A stretch of DNA of 64,000 nucleotides from Asterella californica (Eukaryota; Streptophyta; Marchantiopsida; Marchantiales; Aytoniaceae): assembly GCA_036924285.1 (NCBI GenBank), contig JAYKYS010000014.1, positions 7,502,001 to 7,566,000 on the forward strand, in the 5' to 3' direction. The position numbers and the translations under genes were made by a program. Numbering within the stretch: position 1 is the first letter of the stretch; each line of letters starts with the position of its first letter. Below, piece after piece: positions 21,601 to 33,334 of the stretch. The notes below the pieces were generated by a model. That model ran no database searches. It saw only the letters and a list, made by a program, of their open reading frames with translations, and was not told where the DNA came from.

Positions 21601-24100
21601 CGGATTAATGCAAAGTTCAAAACTTCACTTGACCATTACTGGAGGGCTAAAGCATCCGCGGATGATTCAAGTTTTACAGATCTTCAAACGGCCAGCGAGC
21701 GGACTGGAGCGACAGTGGAGCCGCTAGACGAGGTTACCTTCGTCATCTCCTTTCTTCATTTACTCGTCCTTGTGGCGGTATGGGGAGCTGTTTGGAGAGT
21801 CCACAAACTGTCTTAAGATGAGTAGTCGGCACTAAAAATGTCCGCGAGTGATGTGGTGCAGACTCGATGCATGCCAATCACTTATACAGGCAGTGAGGTG
21901 GGGAAGGTCCAGAGTGGAAGTAATCCTGGTGTGTAAGAGATTGCCATGAATTGGGGGAGTGGAGGACGAGCTGGTGGAGAGCTTAAAGAGGCGGAAACCG
22001 TGGGACGATGCTAGTGAGCATAAGAGGTAGCGAGCGATGGATGCAAGCGCGCTTTCAGAAGGGTAGAAAAGTGATTAGAAAGGTTATGGGAATCTTTTTG
22101 GAGATCAAAATTGTAGCTGGAGCTGGGGAATGTTACGCCGTTGCATAGGTTACAAGCAGGGTAGACAGAGACATGGCAAATTCGTTGGGGAAGGTGTTGA
22201 GGAGTGATTGTACGGGCGACTGTTGGTTCTCCACAGTGATCCTCCACACGTATACATTCTTTTTGTATGTCAGACAGTTCGGGAGTAAATCTGCAGACCT
22301 CATTTGGAATGGCCAGGTCGATTCAACTTTCAGGTTAGCACTTCTTTTCTGCGGCTTTCAGCTGTTTTGTTTTCTCAAACAATACACTTTTCTGGTTTCA
22401 CACTTCGATTGTACCCCGATCGTGAGATCATCTGAGCTTCGCCCTTTGGTGCAGTTCTTTTTATGTTGGTCAGACAAAGCTTCATCGTTTCTTGCACAGT
22501 ATCCTGGGGAGAAGGAACGGTGCTTTCAAGTGTAGGTGAACCCCTCCTGCAGGACGGAAACTCCGTTTTAAAATTGGTTCGAGCTGTTGCAATCTGCAGA
22601 AGCAAGTTAGAAAAATTATGCATTTAGCATCGCTTAGTTCCTACTTTTAATAGTTTAGAAACCTGAGGACGCTCTTCGTGGCCTGTAGTCGTTACGTCTC
22701 AGGGAATATGCAGATGATACTAAACAGACATCACAACTGAGTGCTGTCCCTTTGAGTCCCTGGAGGCTCGGGGGCAGGTCCCTGGGGTCCAACCGTAGAT
22801 TACAGGTCAGCAGTTTAGGGACTGGCCAAATTTGTTCGAAGAATACTTTATACCATAGTGCCCTCCATGTGTGCCTTTGTAACAGTTACATTTCCTGAAC
22901 CAGAATGGTGGATTTGGATGAAACAAGTGAGAGGACTGGTTAAATCTAGCTCGATAGTTCATCATAGTGGTGGCAAAGCCTGCTTAAGATCTTCATAGAT
23001 GACCACAAGTTTTCCTTTTCTCGCTTTTCCTTGTGTCTTGCCTTTCATTGAATACTTGACACCTCCACTCAGGTTCTGAAGTCAGTGTGAATTGGCTCTT
23101 CAAGGTTCAGGCACGAGCCATACTTCCCCTATTTACCGTGGGGCTGTCGAGAAAGAAGGGTTGGTTTTGCGTGGCGGAATAACGGTACGGTTGACTGCCT
23201 GGATTGTTGTGCAGGGTCTACGGATTGTGGTGGTTCCCGGATCTTATTACAGCCTCTCTTCGCCACATTTGAAATTAAGGATACTGTCTGTCTAGCGCGT
23301 ACCGTCAATGGCTTCTCCTCCCACTCAGTTCGAGCTGTGTCTCTCATTCAGCAGCCCTAAGTGGCAGAAAAGCGGAAACGGTGCAACTCTTAAACATGTA
23401 TGGTGATGCGGGCCTGCACAACTCTCACATCATGATCTGCTAGTTACTGTCAGTCGTTTCTGCCGTGAAAGTTTTGGCTGAATAAGGTTTCGTGTCGATG
23501 CATATTCTTGCTCATCATGCCGTCTTTTATGCTGAGGTTTCTCGTGACTGTATCTTGTAGCGTTCAACAGTATCATTTTTTGCGTAATGCATACACACAC
23601 CATCTAGTGATAGAAGTCACGTAAGTTTCTACGTTACAAACTAGGGGAGTCGGATTCTGCTAGACGAAGTTCTTATTGAAACAGAGAGGTTACCCTCTGT
23701 GTACTATCGGGCGGGCGTTCACTCTTCTTCTTCTCCGTGTAGCCTGCTGGTTCCTGTCGGAGTTTTACAAAAGGATACTTCTTGGAGGATTGTACATCCA
23801 GCTCTGCGCTGGAACGAAACCCTCGAAAGGCAAATACGAGGTCGGAAGTATGCGTTCGCTGTCAGTCGCCAAATGAAGCTCCGCCGTCAGGCAGCGCTGC
23901 AGCCTTAGTGACTCCTGCAACTCTTTGGGAGGTAAGGGAAGTGGTAAATCTAGGGATGACTCTTAGTGCATTTGATTAGTAACAAACAGGAGTCATGAAT
24001 TCGGCTTTTAATCACTGCCCACTAAGACAGTAAGTTGATTATGATCACCCTAAACGCGTTTGGAGGTGGAATTTTCTCCAGATCGTCCTGTCAGCTTAAC
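21600..24100. other. No gene recognised
   Basis: Composition is close to that of the RSH1 exons and less AT-rich than the flanks, and a plus-strand ATG at 22,173 opens a 120-codon frame. I could not match it to the N-terminus of RSH1, which should lie upstream of 26,867. Short frames at 23,092 and 23,676-23,979 overlap one another and have no domain. Confidence 0.4.
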
Positions 24101-24109
24101 GAAACCGCT

Positions 24110-24345
24110 TCTGGTGACTCCTGCAACTACTTGGACATAGCAATAACACAGGATAAACATAGCTTGCACACTTCTGTCTTCGATAAAAGAACCCAACCAC
24201 CTTTTCATAGCACTAAATTAGAACTCTTTACCGCACTTCAATCTAACATCTCTATGCTTGCGAAATTAGGTACCATTAACTGCGAGTTACATAGGATCAA
24301 CAGTAACACCATTGATAAGGCGAGATTTCCTTGGAGCTTCCTGTT
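24110..24345 (+). pseudogene. Possible reverse-transcriptase C-terminal remnant
   Basis: Within an open frame starting at 24,035 the segment NYLDIAITQD, SVFDKRTQPPF, LGTINCELHRI follows the order of a motif seen after the palm in some eukaryotic reverse transcriptases (YLD..., ...DKR..., ...SQLHR...). I see no catalytic YxDD upstream in any frame. The match is to a remembered pattern and may be coincidental. Confidence 0.3.
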
Positions 24346-24789
24346 GCTTTCTCTTCTGTTAGGGATAAGAACACCTGGTTAAAAATGTTACGCATTGTAC
24401 ATGGATAGTTCGACAAGGGTACATTAAACGGTGTCCTGCGCTAGGTTTGTGCAAAAGCATCAGACAGACGTAAAACATCTTGCACACCACATCTGAACTA
24501 TTTAGTCTGATATGTAGGGAGCTATTATGAAAGCCCGCCTCATCATATACACCGTAATGAGGACTTGAGCTGTACCTAAACGTACATCATATGTATGAAT
24601 ACCTGTAACTTTGTGGTAACTAGGTTCTTGAGTGTACACCTACTCAGTATCTACTTGCATCAGTGACCCAGTGGCAAAAGTTCTTTCTCTACCTTTTCTA
24701 CCTGTCTGAACGCTGATTTCACTGCTAAATTATTGCTCTTGAATTCATTCAAACCATCTCAATCTTTGTTTGCCATCGACGACCTTCAC

Positions 24790-26190
24790 TAATTGCACTA
24801 TCGTCGTGTTCAATCCAGGTTCTTCAGTTCTGCATTAGACACTACATTAGAATCGATTAGCTTGCATTTGTCAGCCGTATGGCTTTCTACATCGCACGCT
24901 ATACCAGGGGGAACCATTTCTGGAAATGTGCTTCGCAGTACAGATTCCCATCGCACACCCTTCGATTACATACAATTGGCTAACTCCACTTAGCAAGTTA
25001 GGGCACATTCGGCTCCTGTTTGCTTCTTACTATATACTTGGCCCGTATCTACCTCTGTACTAGAGAGTGGTCCTTGATATTCACACGTATGAATATATGT
25101 ACTTGGCCGGGTTACTTGCGGGTTACCTCAGTACTAGAGAGTGGTCCTTGATAAAATCTGCCATTCTCGATGTACGAATATACGCACGGTGCTTATGGAG
25201 TCAGGGACCAGGTTGAGGAGCATGCAGCGGGACGGTGCTCTACCTGCATGCTCTGTGTAACTTGTGGTATTTAGGTTCTTTGAGTGTATAGCTTTTCACC
25301 ACCTACAGCTGTGTCAGGAAATTGGCCGATGAAATGCACTGCTATGACAACCACCTGCCGGGGTCAATTGTCTTGTGTTTATTTTCTGCTTGCCTGATGA
25401 TCGACGCTCACTATCCATTTCGTCAATTCTTTAATTCTTGAACCCTCTTACATAACTCGACCTTTCTGCACTTTAGACTTACTTACAGTTCTGCATTATA
25501 ATCATGACCGACTTACGTAGACTCGCATTGCATATTCTACATGTAGGCTGTATTGCACTCTATACCTGGGGAAACCATTTCTGGAAATGTGCTCGCATTT
25601 CACATTCCCATGGGCACGCCCTTTGGTTACAGACATTGGCTAACTCCAGACTGCAAGTTAGCGCAGATTCTGCCCCTGTTTGCTACTTATTTTGTAGTTC
25701 GCCGGGTTTTGCGGGCTACCTAAGTGCTAGAGCCTAGGTCCTTGATTCTATTTGCCATACTCGAGTGAATATATGTACTTATTATGTACTTTTCCTTCCT
25801 TTTACTTACTTCACTCTTGTTGTAATCAACACCACGGTATTAGTTCTGCATTAGATTCTTCATTCGCTTCAATCAGCTTGCATTGCATACTGTTCATATC
25901 ACTACATTGCACTTACATAGACTCGCATTGCATGTTTTACATGTCGGCAACATTGCACTTTACACCTGGGAGAACCATTTCTGGAAATGTGCTTCGCATT
26001 CACATTCCCACCGGCACACCCTTTGGTTGGTTACAGGCATTGGCTACCTCCAGGAGTTAGCACACCTTCTGCCCCTGTTTGCTGCTACTCTGTACTCCGC
26101 CGGGTTTGCGGACCAACTAAGTGCTAGAGCGTGGTCCTTGAAGAAATCTGACATTCTCGATGTACGAATATATGTAGCCGGATGAATATT
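24790..26190 (+). repeat. Degenerate tandem repeat of about 400 bp, three units
   Basis: The block CCATTTCTGGAAATGTGCT occurs at 24,916, 25,576 and 25,975. It is followed each time by CATTCCCA-CG-CACCCTTTGGTTA, then CTGCCCCTGTTTGCT-CT and GCTAGAG-GTGGTCCTTGA. The first unit has an internal duplication of the ACTAGAGAGTGGTCCTTGA part (25,064 and 25,134). CATTTCTGGAAATG is itself palindromic. No protein product is implied. Confidence 0.8.
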
Positions 26191-26866
26191 TTTGTGGTTA
26201 CCTTAGGTCTGGGGTAGTTCTTGCATTGCGCTGCTATCCTCATGGATCGATATATGATTGAATCACCAGTCTAGTTCCTGCCTTGACACCATCCCTTGAT
26301 GTTCCGTAGATTAGTGGCACTAAGTGAAGAGCTAAGTTCCCTACAGAAACTGCGGATGAACTGTTAAATCTTCATAAGGGTAGAAGAGCGAGTTCTTTGC
26401 CGGTCCAGGTCGTCTGAGACGAGTATGGTTCTCCAGATTCTGGTTTCTTTGGCAACATGTTTTACCAGCAGTCTGATACTACAGTCAATTCCTTTGGACT
26501 TCTACTTGCAGGAATTGAAGTAAACCGTCAGCTATCTCTCTTCTTCTCATCTTTATAAAAAGTGAAGGACGCTTTGCAGGTAACTATACTCTGTCGATAC
26601 TGTTGGGGATTACCTAAGTGTGCGGGCGAAGTCACTGTTTTCTCAGAACGCTGCTTTACCCGTGCATCAGTATATACTCTGTCGCTACTCTGTGTACCAA
26701 GATATACTCTGTCGATATTTAAAAATTGACTGCACCTTTTCTCTTGGATGCATTTTGGGGTATCTGCTGTTATTGCCGTTTGATTGGTTCAGGAAAGACA
26801 TGCAATTTCACAGCCTGCACGTTTGCACGTTTTGAACACGCTAATCCCGATGGTTGTGAACTTCAG

Positions 26867-27905
26867 CTTGCTTTTGAAGCTCATGACGGTCAGAAACGTC
26901 GAAGCGGAGAACCCTTTATCATTCATCCTGTGGCGGTGGCAGGCATTTTAGGAGAGCTGGTAAGGACTCAAAGTTGGTTATATTGTTTGCTGAGTTTCTT
27001 TCCGGGACATCGTAATACTGGTTCATCTGTTCGTCGTATGGATTCCATTGCTTTGGTTGTAGGCACGCGCACACAATGCATTGGAGTATTTTGAGCGTCG
27101 GGTGTAGCATCTGTATACGCTTGTTCATCCTGGTTGACCATCGTTACAGATACGACTTACTCTGTCTCCCCTTAACCCCTCTCTGGTTCCGTGGACAAAG
27201 GAATCGCGGCCTTTGCAGTACCAGAATGTCAGAAAAAGGACCTGTTGGGCTAACCCCACTCGATTAGATGACCTGGAGAGTCTCAACGTTTCCATCTCCA
27301 TCCTCAGTTTGGTTCACATACTGGTTGTGGAGGCGGTACAGTGAGCAACCTGATAGAATCTGGAAGGTCGTATCAGTCTGTATTGAATCTTGTGTATTGT
27401 GGACTTGCTGTATCTTTCGCGTCTCTGCTGCTTTACTACTTCGTGTACCATATGAAGAACTGGCATATTTCAGTAATTCAGTCCGGAAACTGCTGCATTG
27501 AGATGTGCATGCTATGGTGGGTGGTCCCCGCGACTGTTGCCCACCAAACAAAACCTGTGGTTTCTTTATCACGACCACCAAAAGCTAAAAGTAACACCTT
27601 TGGCTTAGTAGGGTTCCAAAGTTCCGGTCGGACAGTTTTCTTATCTACCTGCCTCGCTTTCTCCTTCACTAGTGCATATCTTGCTTTGTAGAGTACACTA
27701 ACACTCAACTCGGACGGTATCCTAGCAGTCGCATTATTCTAGTCATTAACGAGTCTATACTTTGTGCGAAACAGGAGATGGATTGGGAGACCATTGCTGC
27801 GGGACTCTTACATGACACCGTCCAGGATACTGAACGCGTGACTTTTGAGAGGATTGAGGAGCAGTTTGGGACGGTGGTACGGCGAATAGTTGAAGGGAGA
27901 CGAAG
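26867..27905 (+). pseudogene. RSH1: RSH1-type RelA/SpoT homologue, two HD-domain exons, frameshifted
   Basis: Plant RSH proteins control ppGpp in plastids; RSH1 is the form with an N-terminal HD (hydrolase) domain. Exon 26,867-26,959 (31 codons, LAFEAHDGQKRRSGEP to AGILGEL) ends at GTAAGG. The next exon, 27,775-27,905 (EMDWETIAAGLLHD onward), is preceded by CAG and followed by GTAACG. The intron is 815 bp, phase 0. The second exon is 131 nt rather than 132: one G is missing in the VEGETK segment (about 27,890), shifting the frame. The HDxxED signature reads HDTVQD, the catalytic Glu being Gln. No VSKLGKL exon, synthetase or C-terminal exons were found downstream; a 75-bp repeat array begins instead. 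Confidence 0.85.
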
Positions 27906-28021
27906 GTAACGGGTCGAACTGCTTGATCTTCAATTTCATTGCGTTTACTAATTAAAATTACATCAAAAGAAAAAGGCTCTGAGGCTGGTTGTGAACCTGC
28001 ACGTACTCTAATCCTCTGATC

Positions 28022-28560
28022 TACAGACCGCGCTTACGTTTCTAAATGAATCTACTTAAGTGTTCAGAAGTTGATTGATGTTAAGATTTGGTGAACCTTG
28101 ACAGACCCCGTTTGCGTTTCTAAGTGAACCTACTTAGTGATGAGATGCTAAGACTTTGCTGAACCCTGACAGACCCCGCTTGCGTTTTCTGAATGAACCT
28201 ACTTAGTGATGGGTAGTTGATTATGCTAAGATATTGCTGGACCGTAACAGACCCCGCTTGCGTTTTTTCAATGGACTTACTTAGGGATGAGATCGTAAGA
28301 CTTTGCTCAACCCTGACAGACTCGCTTGCGGTTTCCAAATCAACCTACTTAGTGATGAGAAGTTAGTTGGTGCTAAGACTTTGCTGAACCCTGACAGAAC
28401 CCGCTTGCTTTGTCTAAATCAACCTACTTAGTTATGAGAAGTTAATTGGTGATACGGCTTTGCTGAACCCTGACAGAACCCGCTTGCGTTTTCTAAATGA
28501 GCCTACTTTGTGATGAGAAGTTGCTTGGTGTTAAGACTTTGCTGAGCCCTGACAGTGGTA
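28022..28560 (+). repeat. Minisatellite of about 75-80 bp, seven units
   Basis: Units carry TGACAGACCCCGCTTGCGTTTTCT-AATGAACCTACTTAGTGATGAGAAGTTG-TTGGTGCTAAGACTTTGCTGAACCC with moderate divergence and small length differences. The first unit starts about 120 bp after the RSH1 exon donor at 27,905, where the next RSH1 intron would lie. Confidence 0.85.
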
Positions 28561-28636
28561 AACAAATGTGGTAAGATTGAAAACAGGAATCTGTTTGTAA
28601 TGTATTTATTTTAGTACTTTTGAGTAAAAGTTCTTG

Positions 28637-28707
28637 TAGGCCTGGAGGGATAACCCTCGACACCATGGTTCGTAGCCACGAGCTATAATCCACTGAGCTA
28701 CAGACCC
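28637..28707 (-). tRNA. tRNA-Arg(ACG) relic of plastid/bacterial type
   Basis: On the minus strand the segment reads like plastid trnR-ACG: a 7-bp acceptor stem with two G-U pairs, TAGCTCAGTGGATTATAGC (D arm) and GTGGCTACGAACCATG (anticodon arm, loop CTACGAA). The T arm is GAGGGTTATCCCTC, three bases short: the CGA of the conserved TTCGA is missing, so the T loop is collapsed. This implies a pseudogene, probably from transfer of organelle DNA to the nucleus. I see no neighbouring plastid genes. Confidence 0.75.
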
Positions 28708-28709
28708 AT

Positions 28710-31700
28710 TAAACTCTTCAAGAAATGACGGTGTCTCTTAATTTCACTGCCTGTGGTTCTTAAAAGCAACACGAAGTCTACACTTCGATTCGTGGGTATG
28801 TGGTCACCTCGTGTCGCATATCATACAACAACATCAACAGTCGGGCGTAGGCTTAACGAGAGACCATCACCTGGAAGGGTCGTGAGATTACTGACATGAA
28901 CTTACAGGATATGATTTAACTATTATTGGAAGCGAAGTCAATCTATCCTCTTCGTTTCCGTTTTGTCTTGCTCGCCTTCATCCTCGAATGGTTTAGAATT
29001 CCATTCGCCCCGATATGCTCTTATCGTTGCAGGTTATCCCTCCAGTTCTTGCTGGAGTGAATTTGAGCGCCTTCGAGCCAGTCTATAACATTGGACTGCT
29101 ACCTTATGCACCGTTTTGTGGGATTGTCAGATGCCCACGGCTGTTGTAAGCCAATGAGTTTCTTCGCTGAAACCTGGTTCTTCTGGAATTTCTGAGTGAC
29201 CACTTGCCCGCGGCAGGAGCTGGTTGGTGTTCGAAGAACGCTGGTCGCTTGATAACTCGAAGCGTCAATCTCCTGTACAAGTTGGCGGAAGACTTTGTAA
29301 GTCTCAGCTATCCAGGACTGATCGGCAGCCGGACAAAGCGGCCTCCGAATTAAACAGAGGCTTTGACCCGGGCCGGTCAATAATCGTAAGGCGGTTAGAA
29401 ACTGTTACCAAGAAAGATCGTGAGTGCCAACTTGTGCTGAATGTTCCTGTGAGTAGAGGCGAGAGCAGAAGAAGCCAGAATAGAAATCCAATGTTGATAG
29501 AACATCGAAGATCCATCTTAGATATGACCGGTATCGTGCGGGATCAGGTACCATCAAGTCATGGTTTTATTGCAGGTCCAACTCAGTAGGGTAGGGTTCT
29601 AACGGGTAGGAATTGAGGCCCTCCAGTATAGGATGAGTCACCGTAGAGGAAGTTTCATCCTGCTTTGGATTCGAGGATTGATAAATGAATGGCTTCTTGG
29701 ACAGAATCTTTCATCAGTGGGCATCTGCCCCCTTAGAGTAAACGGCATTTCGGTTCCAGAAGTTAAAGGATGCTTACGTTTCGAATGTAATTTATGCCAC
29801 TTCTTGGAGGCTGGTATGACCTTTTACACGAAGTCCGTCTTGTCATACCGTGTCTTAAGGTTGTACAGTCCAGTCCTGGTTCCTTGACGTTCTTCACGTA
29901 CCTCACATCTGATGGTTGTATTTACTTCAGCTGTAAAATTACGTTAGTATTACGGATATCAAACACTGTATTTCTCGGCTCTGCCGTGTTTCTTGACTCA
30001 TCCTTGTGTGTGTAGGCTAATGCTACGTTATGTTCTATGACTGGGACAACGCTGGATTCTTCGAATCTGTGAATGGCAGAAGGTGCTCAAACCTGAGAAT
30101 AGCCGGTAAACGGACAGATTTGAGGATTATTATTGTGCCTGGGGTCATATTCTGCCTTAAACTCCCGGTGTGGGTACAAAGGTGTTGAACCGGGACAGTC
30201 AAACGTCAGTCGGGCGGATCCATTTCTAATTTTGCGCCTGATTAGACTTTTTCTTACGAGCTAGGTTTCTGTCCTTCTTGGGTTCAAAGGTAGATGTGGA
30301 CATAATTGGAAAAGGTTTAGCGATAGCCATACGGGTACAGTAACCCATAACCGTAATGTTCGTTACGGGAGTTACATCCAACTTCGTAACTTGATATAAT
30401 GTGGTTTTATGGAAGTGGGTAATTAGGTTTAAAAGGCATGTATAATATGTCCTTATGGTTACCTATAGCGTTATGTCTTTTTAAACTTAGCTGTAATTTC
30501 ATAAATTAGCGATACATTTTAATTCAAATTGAGTTTTTTATAAAGATCATAAATATTGTTTGGGCGATAGAGATCTAACATTGTCTGAAACTTAGTTTGC
30601 CTTTTTCATTAATATTCGTAGTAATTCCTGACAGTCTACCTATTCAAGGAACTGATGTTGAAATAGCAAGTGTTCAAATTAAAAAGAAAAACTATTCATC
30701 ATATCTATTGTTAATAACAACTTACAATTCTAAGTCGAAGAGATGTGTGTTGAAGATATGGCTCTTAAGAATAGTTCTTATGTGAAGAAATTTGCACCAA
30801 AATGTTTCAAGATATGCGAGGCGGATTACGAAAATATTGTAAAGTATTTAAAAGACTTCGATAATTGTGTTGCTCTTTATGGATCGGGCAGAAAGATAAA
30901 GATGAGACAGAGAGTCATTTCGAAGACTACAGGTCATGTCATGTCATTTGACAAGATTAATGATTTCTTTTCATGACTTGCGTGATAATGCAAAAAAGTA
31001 TGAGAGATATCTAAATAATTAGAAGAAGGCGTAAGAGTTCTTACATGGTATTGGTGTTGGATTTATTTGAGTCTGAAATTCAATTCTACATAACTTTGTA
31101 ACAGAAATTGAATACAAAATGTCTATTTTTTTATAAAATAAATCGTTTGTACAAGAATTGAATTAACATAGAACTTTTTGTGATTGCTAATGTTAGATTG
31201 AGTGATGATTTTTTTTTTTTAGAGAGTAGAAGACGATGATCACCAACTTCGTTTCGATTTTCAATCTAAGTTATATCATGATTTTATGAATGAAATACAA
31301 GATTTGCATATGCACGTAAGAGAACTTGTTGAGCAAACTGAAAATTTCTAATCCTCCATTGATGAAGAAGGGGTTCATATGGAAGAAATCTCAATATCAC
31401 TTTCAATTACATATGCATCAGAAACAATTCACGACCTCCTTGTTGAACCAGAAGAGTGTCGTGGAGGAATAGACACGAAAGTAGAAGATGGACATGAGAA
31501 AGAGAAATGATCTTCTACAGAGTTTCTTTCTTTACAGAAGAATAAATCTAGAAAGCATATGTAAAACCTCAACCATTCTTCAGGTAGCAAAAATAAACAA
31601 TTTAATATCAGCTTACCAAGATAACATGAAGGAGAAAGTTGATTTTCATCATGCTTCGTTAGACTCAAGAGAGAAATGTAGTCTAGAATAGATAGAAGAA

Positions 31701-32230
31701 CAAAAGCGACATAAAGAGAGTGTTCAGACTTTTGAGATCAACAAATTTGCTGAAAAAACTAAATGAACTAGAGTAGAGAAGCAAGCTTCACTGTTATAGA
31801 CTTGTCAAGATCAAATCGATCTTTAGAAGAAATCTGAGAAATATATAAGAAGTTTCTTTTCTGGAGTAGAGTGTGAACACATTATGACAAATATTTTGAA
31901 TATAATACAAAGACTGAATTTTCTGTTGCAAAGCTTTGGATTTTCTACTATGATTACTCATTACATTCTTCTCTTGTCATTTTATCTTTTTCCTACCTCT
32001 TCTCTTCTTCTCCAGTTCTCTTTTATTGTTGAATGTTGATTGGTATCGAAACGGAGTGGAAGCTAGAAGCGCTCTGGAACCTAACGAACGGATCGTGGAG
32101 AAGGCGGGACGAGGAGAAGTAGAGTTGTTTGGAATGAGGTGGGTGTTTGTATTGCACTGGATTGAATGTGAGTTGCGTTCATTTTTGTGGTGGACTGAAT
32201 GTTGAATGCGCTTAAATATACTTTGATGTG
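28710..32230. other. No gene recognised; possible decayed exons
   Basis: 29,224-29,589 is a 121-codon open frame, hydrophilic and Arg/Ser-rich, without a recognisable domain. A plus-strand ATG at 30,743 opens a 77-codon frame (FKICEADYENIVKYLKDF). At 31,211 a T-run followed by AG precedes a charged, coiled-coil-like stretch (IQDLHMHVRELVEQTE) that hits a stop at about 31,351. These last two could be exons of one lost gene. 30,330-30,380 has short inverted copies of CCCATAACCGTAA/TTACGGG. Confidence 0.4.
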
Positions 32231-33334
32231 TTATTTGTATTTCGCGCACCTAACGCCTTGTTGCGCCAACGGAAGCTCTTGCTCAGTAGGTCACGAAACT
32301 CACAACGCTAACCTGCAAACCACAATCACACGTTAGCGTTCATGCACCACTTACCTTAACTCTATTTGATCCGGACCGGAGCCGGACCGTCTCCCTAATC
32401 ATCAAGCTTGGCATTCCCTAAGTCCCGACCTGGACCCGCCTAGGTCGATCTCAAAAACATGAGCAAGTCACAAGATGACCTAGACTTTATAGGACAGACT
32501 TCCCATAAAGTCTAGGTCCGAAACGGTGTCGTAGGGCGTGAAATGTGGTCTGAGAATACACGAGATATCTGGCTATGGAGAGATACAATAGGATCTACGA
32601 CCTAACCGATGAAAACTTACGCTCTCACTATCTAATCTATATGTCTTCTGTCTTGATTACTATCGATCTAACTTGATCCAAGTGCAACACACGTGCAACG
32701 CACAAACGACTCAGAGCTCGATCTCATTCTAGGTAAAAAGCAGGGCTCATACACGATACATGTTTGCTTTAGATCCCAAGCACTTTTCATACAATCTTTC
32801 ATCAATATCCGCTTCACTACTACTTCTCGACAAACTATCTAAAGGTTAGACTCTGGCCTTCTATTGTTCGCTGATACGAGTTTCACTCGGGAAGATGTCC
32901 ACAGCAAAGAACACCCTACTACACAAACTTCCCAACGATATAAGGCATATCGACAGCAAACAACCAGAAAACTCGAGGTGTGACACCGAAGATAATGGCA
33001 CCTCAGCTTCAGCAAGGCGTGACACCTCCACTGAACGTGATCGCCGTACCAATCTCACAATACAGCCTCCTTGTCATCCATGCAACACCTCCAAGAAGCT
33101 CACCTGCAGTCCTCAGGTCACTTGTTCAAGGTCATTCAAGATATTTAGGCAAATCTCTCTTCGTCTTCCTCCCGTCCCGCTGTAAACTGAACTTTGACAA
33201 CCTCGTGCTCTCACCTCGATCATCCAATCAAGCTCAAACTTCACAGGAAATTTCCTCTGACCCTTCTCTACTACTGTATGAAATTTCAGCCTCAGATCTG
33301 AACCCAAATGTCCATGATGGATCAAGCCACCCGC
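32231..33334. other. Flank of element A, possibly the outer part of element C's LTR
   Basis: No gene. Composition and phrasing (CTGTATGAAATTTCAGCC, GATCTGAACCCAAATGTCC) resemble 40,638-41,000 just beyond element A (GAGCTGAAATTTCAC, TTTGAACCCAAAG). The five bases before A are CCCGC and after it CCGTC, an imperfect duplication. If A had inserted into C's LTR, these two stretches would be one interrupted LTR. Inference only. Overlapping frames at 32,895-33,363 are not convincing as genes. Confidence 0.35.

Noticed and set aside
24790..26190. ORFs of 66-102 codons with a shared His/Tyr-rich peptide, considered as a gene family
   Set aside because: They fall in equivalent positions of a degenerate tandem repeat and have no domain or consistent start.
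28022..28560. Regularly spaced repeats, considered as a CRISPR array
   Set aside because: Units of 75-80 bp are contiguous with no unique spacers, in a plant nuclear context.
29224..29589. 121-codon ORF downstream of the RSH1 relic, considered as another RSH1 exon
   Set aside because: No match to RSH synthetase, TGS or ACT motifs in its frame.
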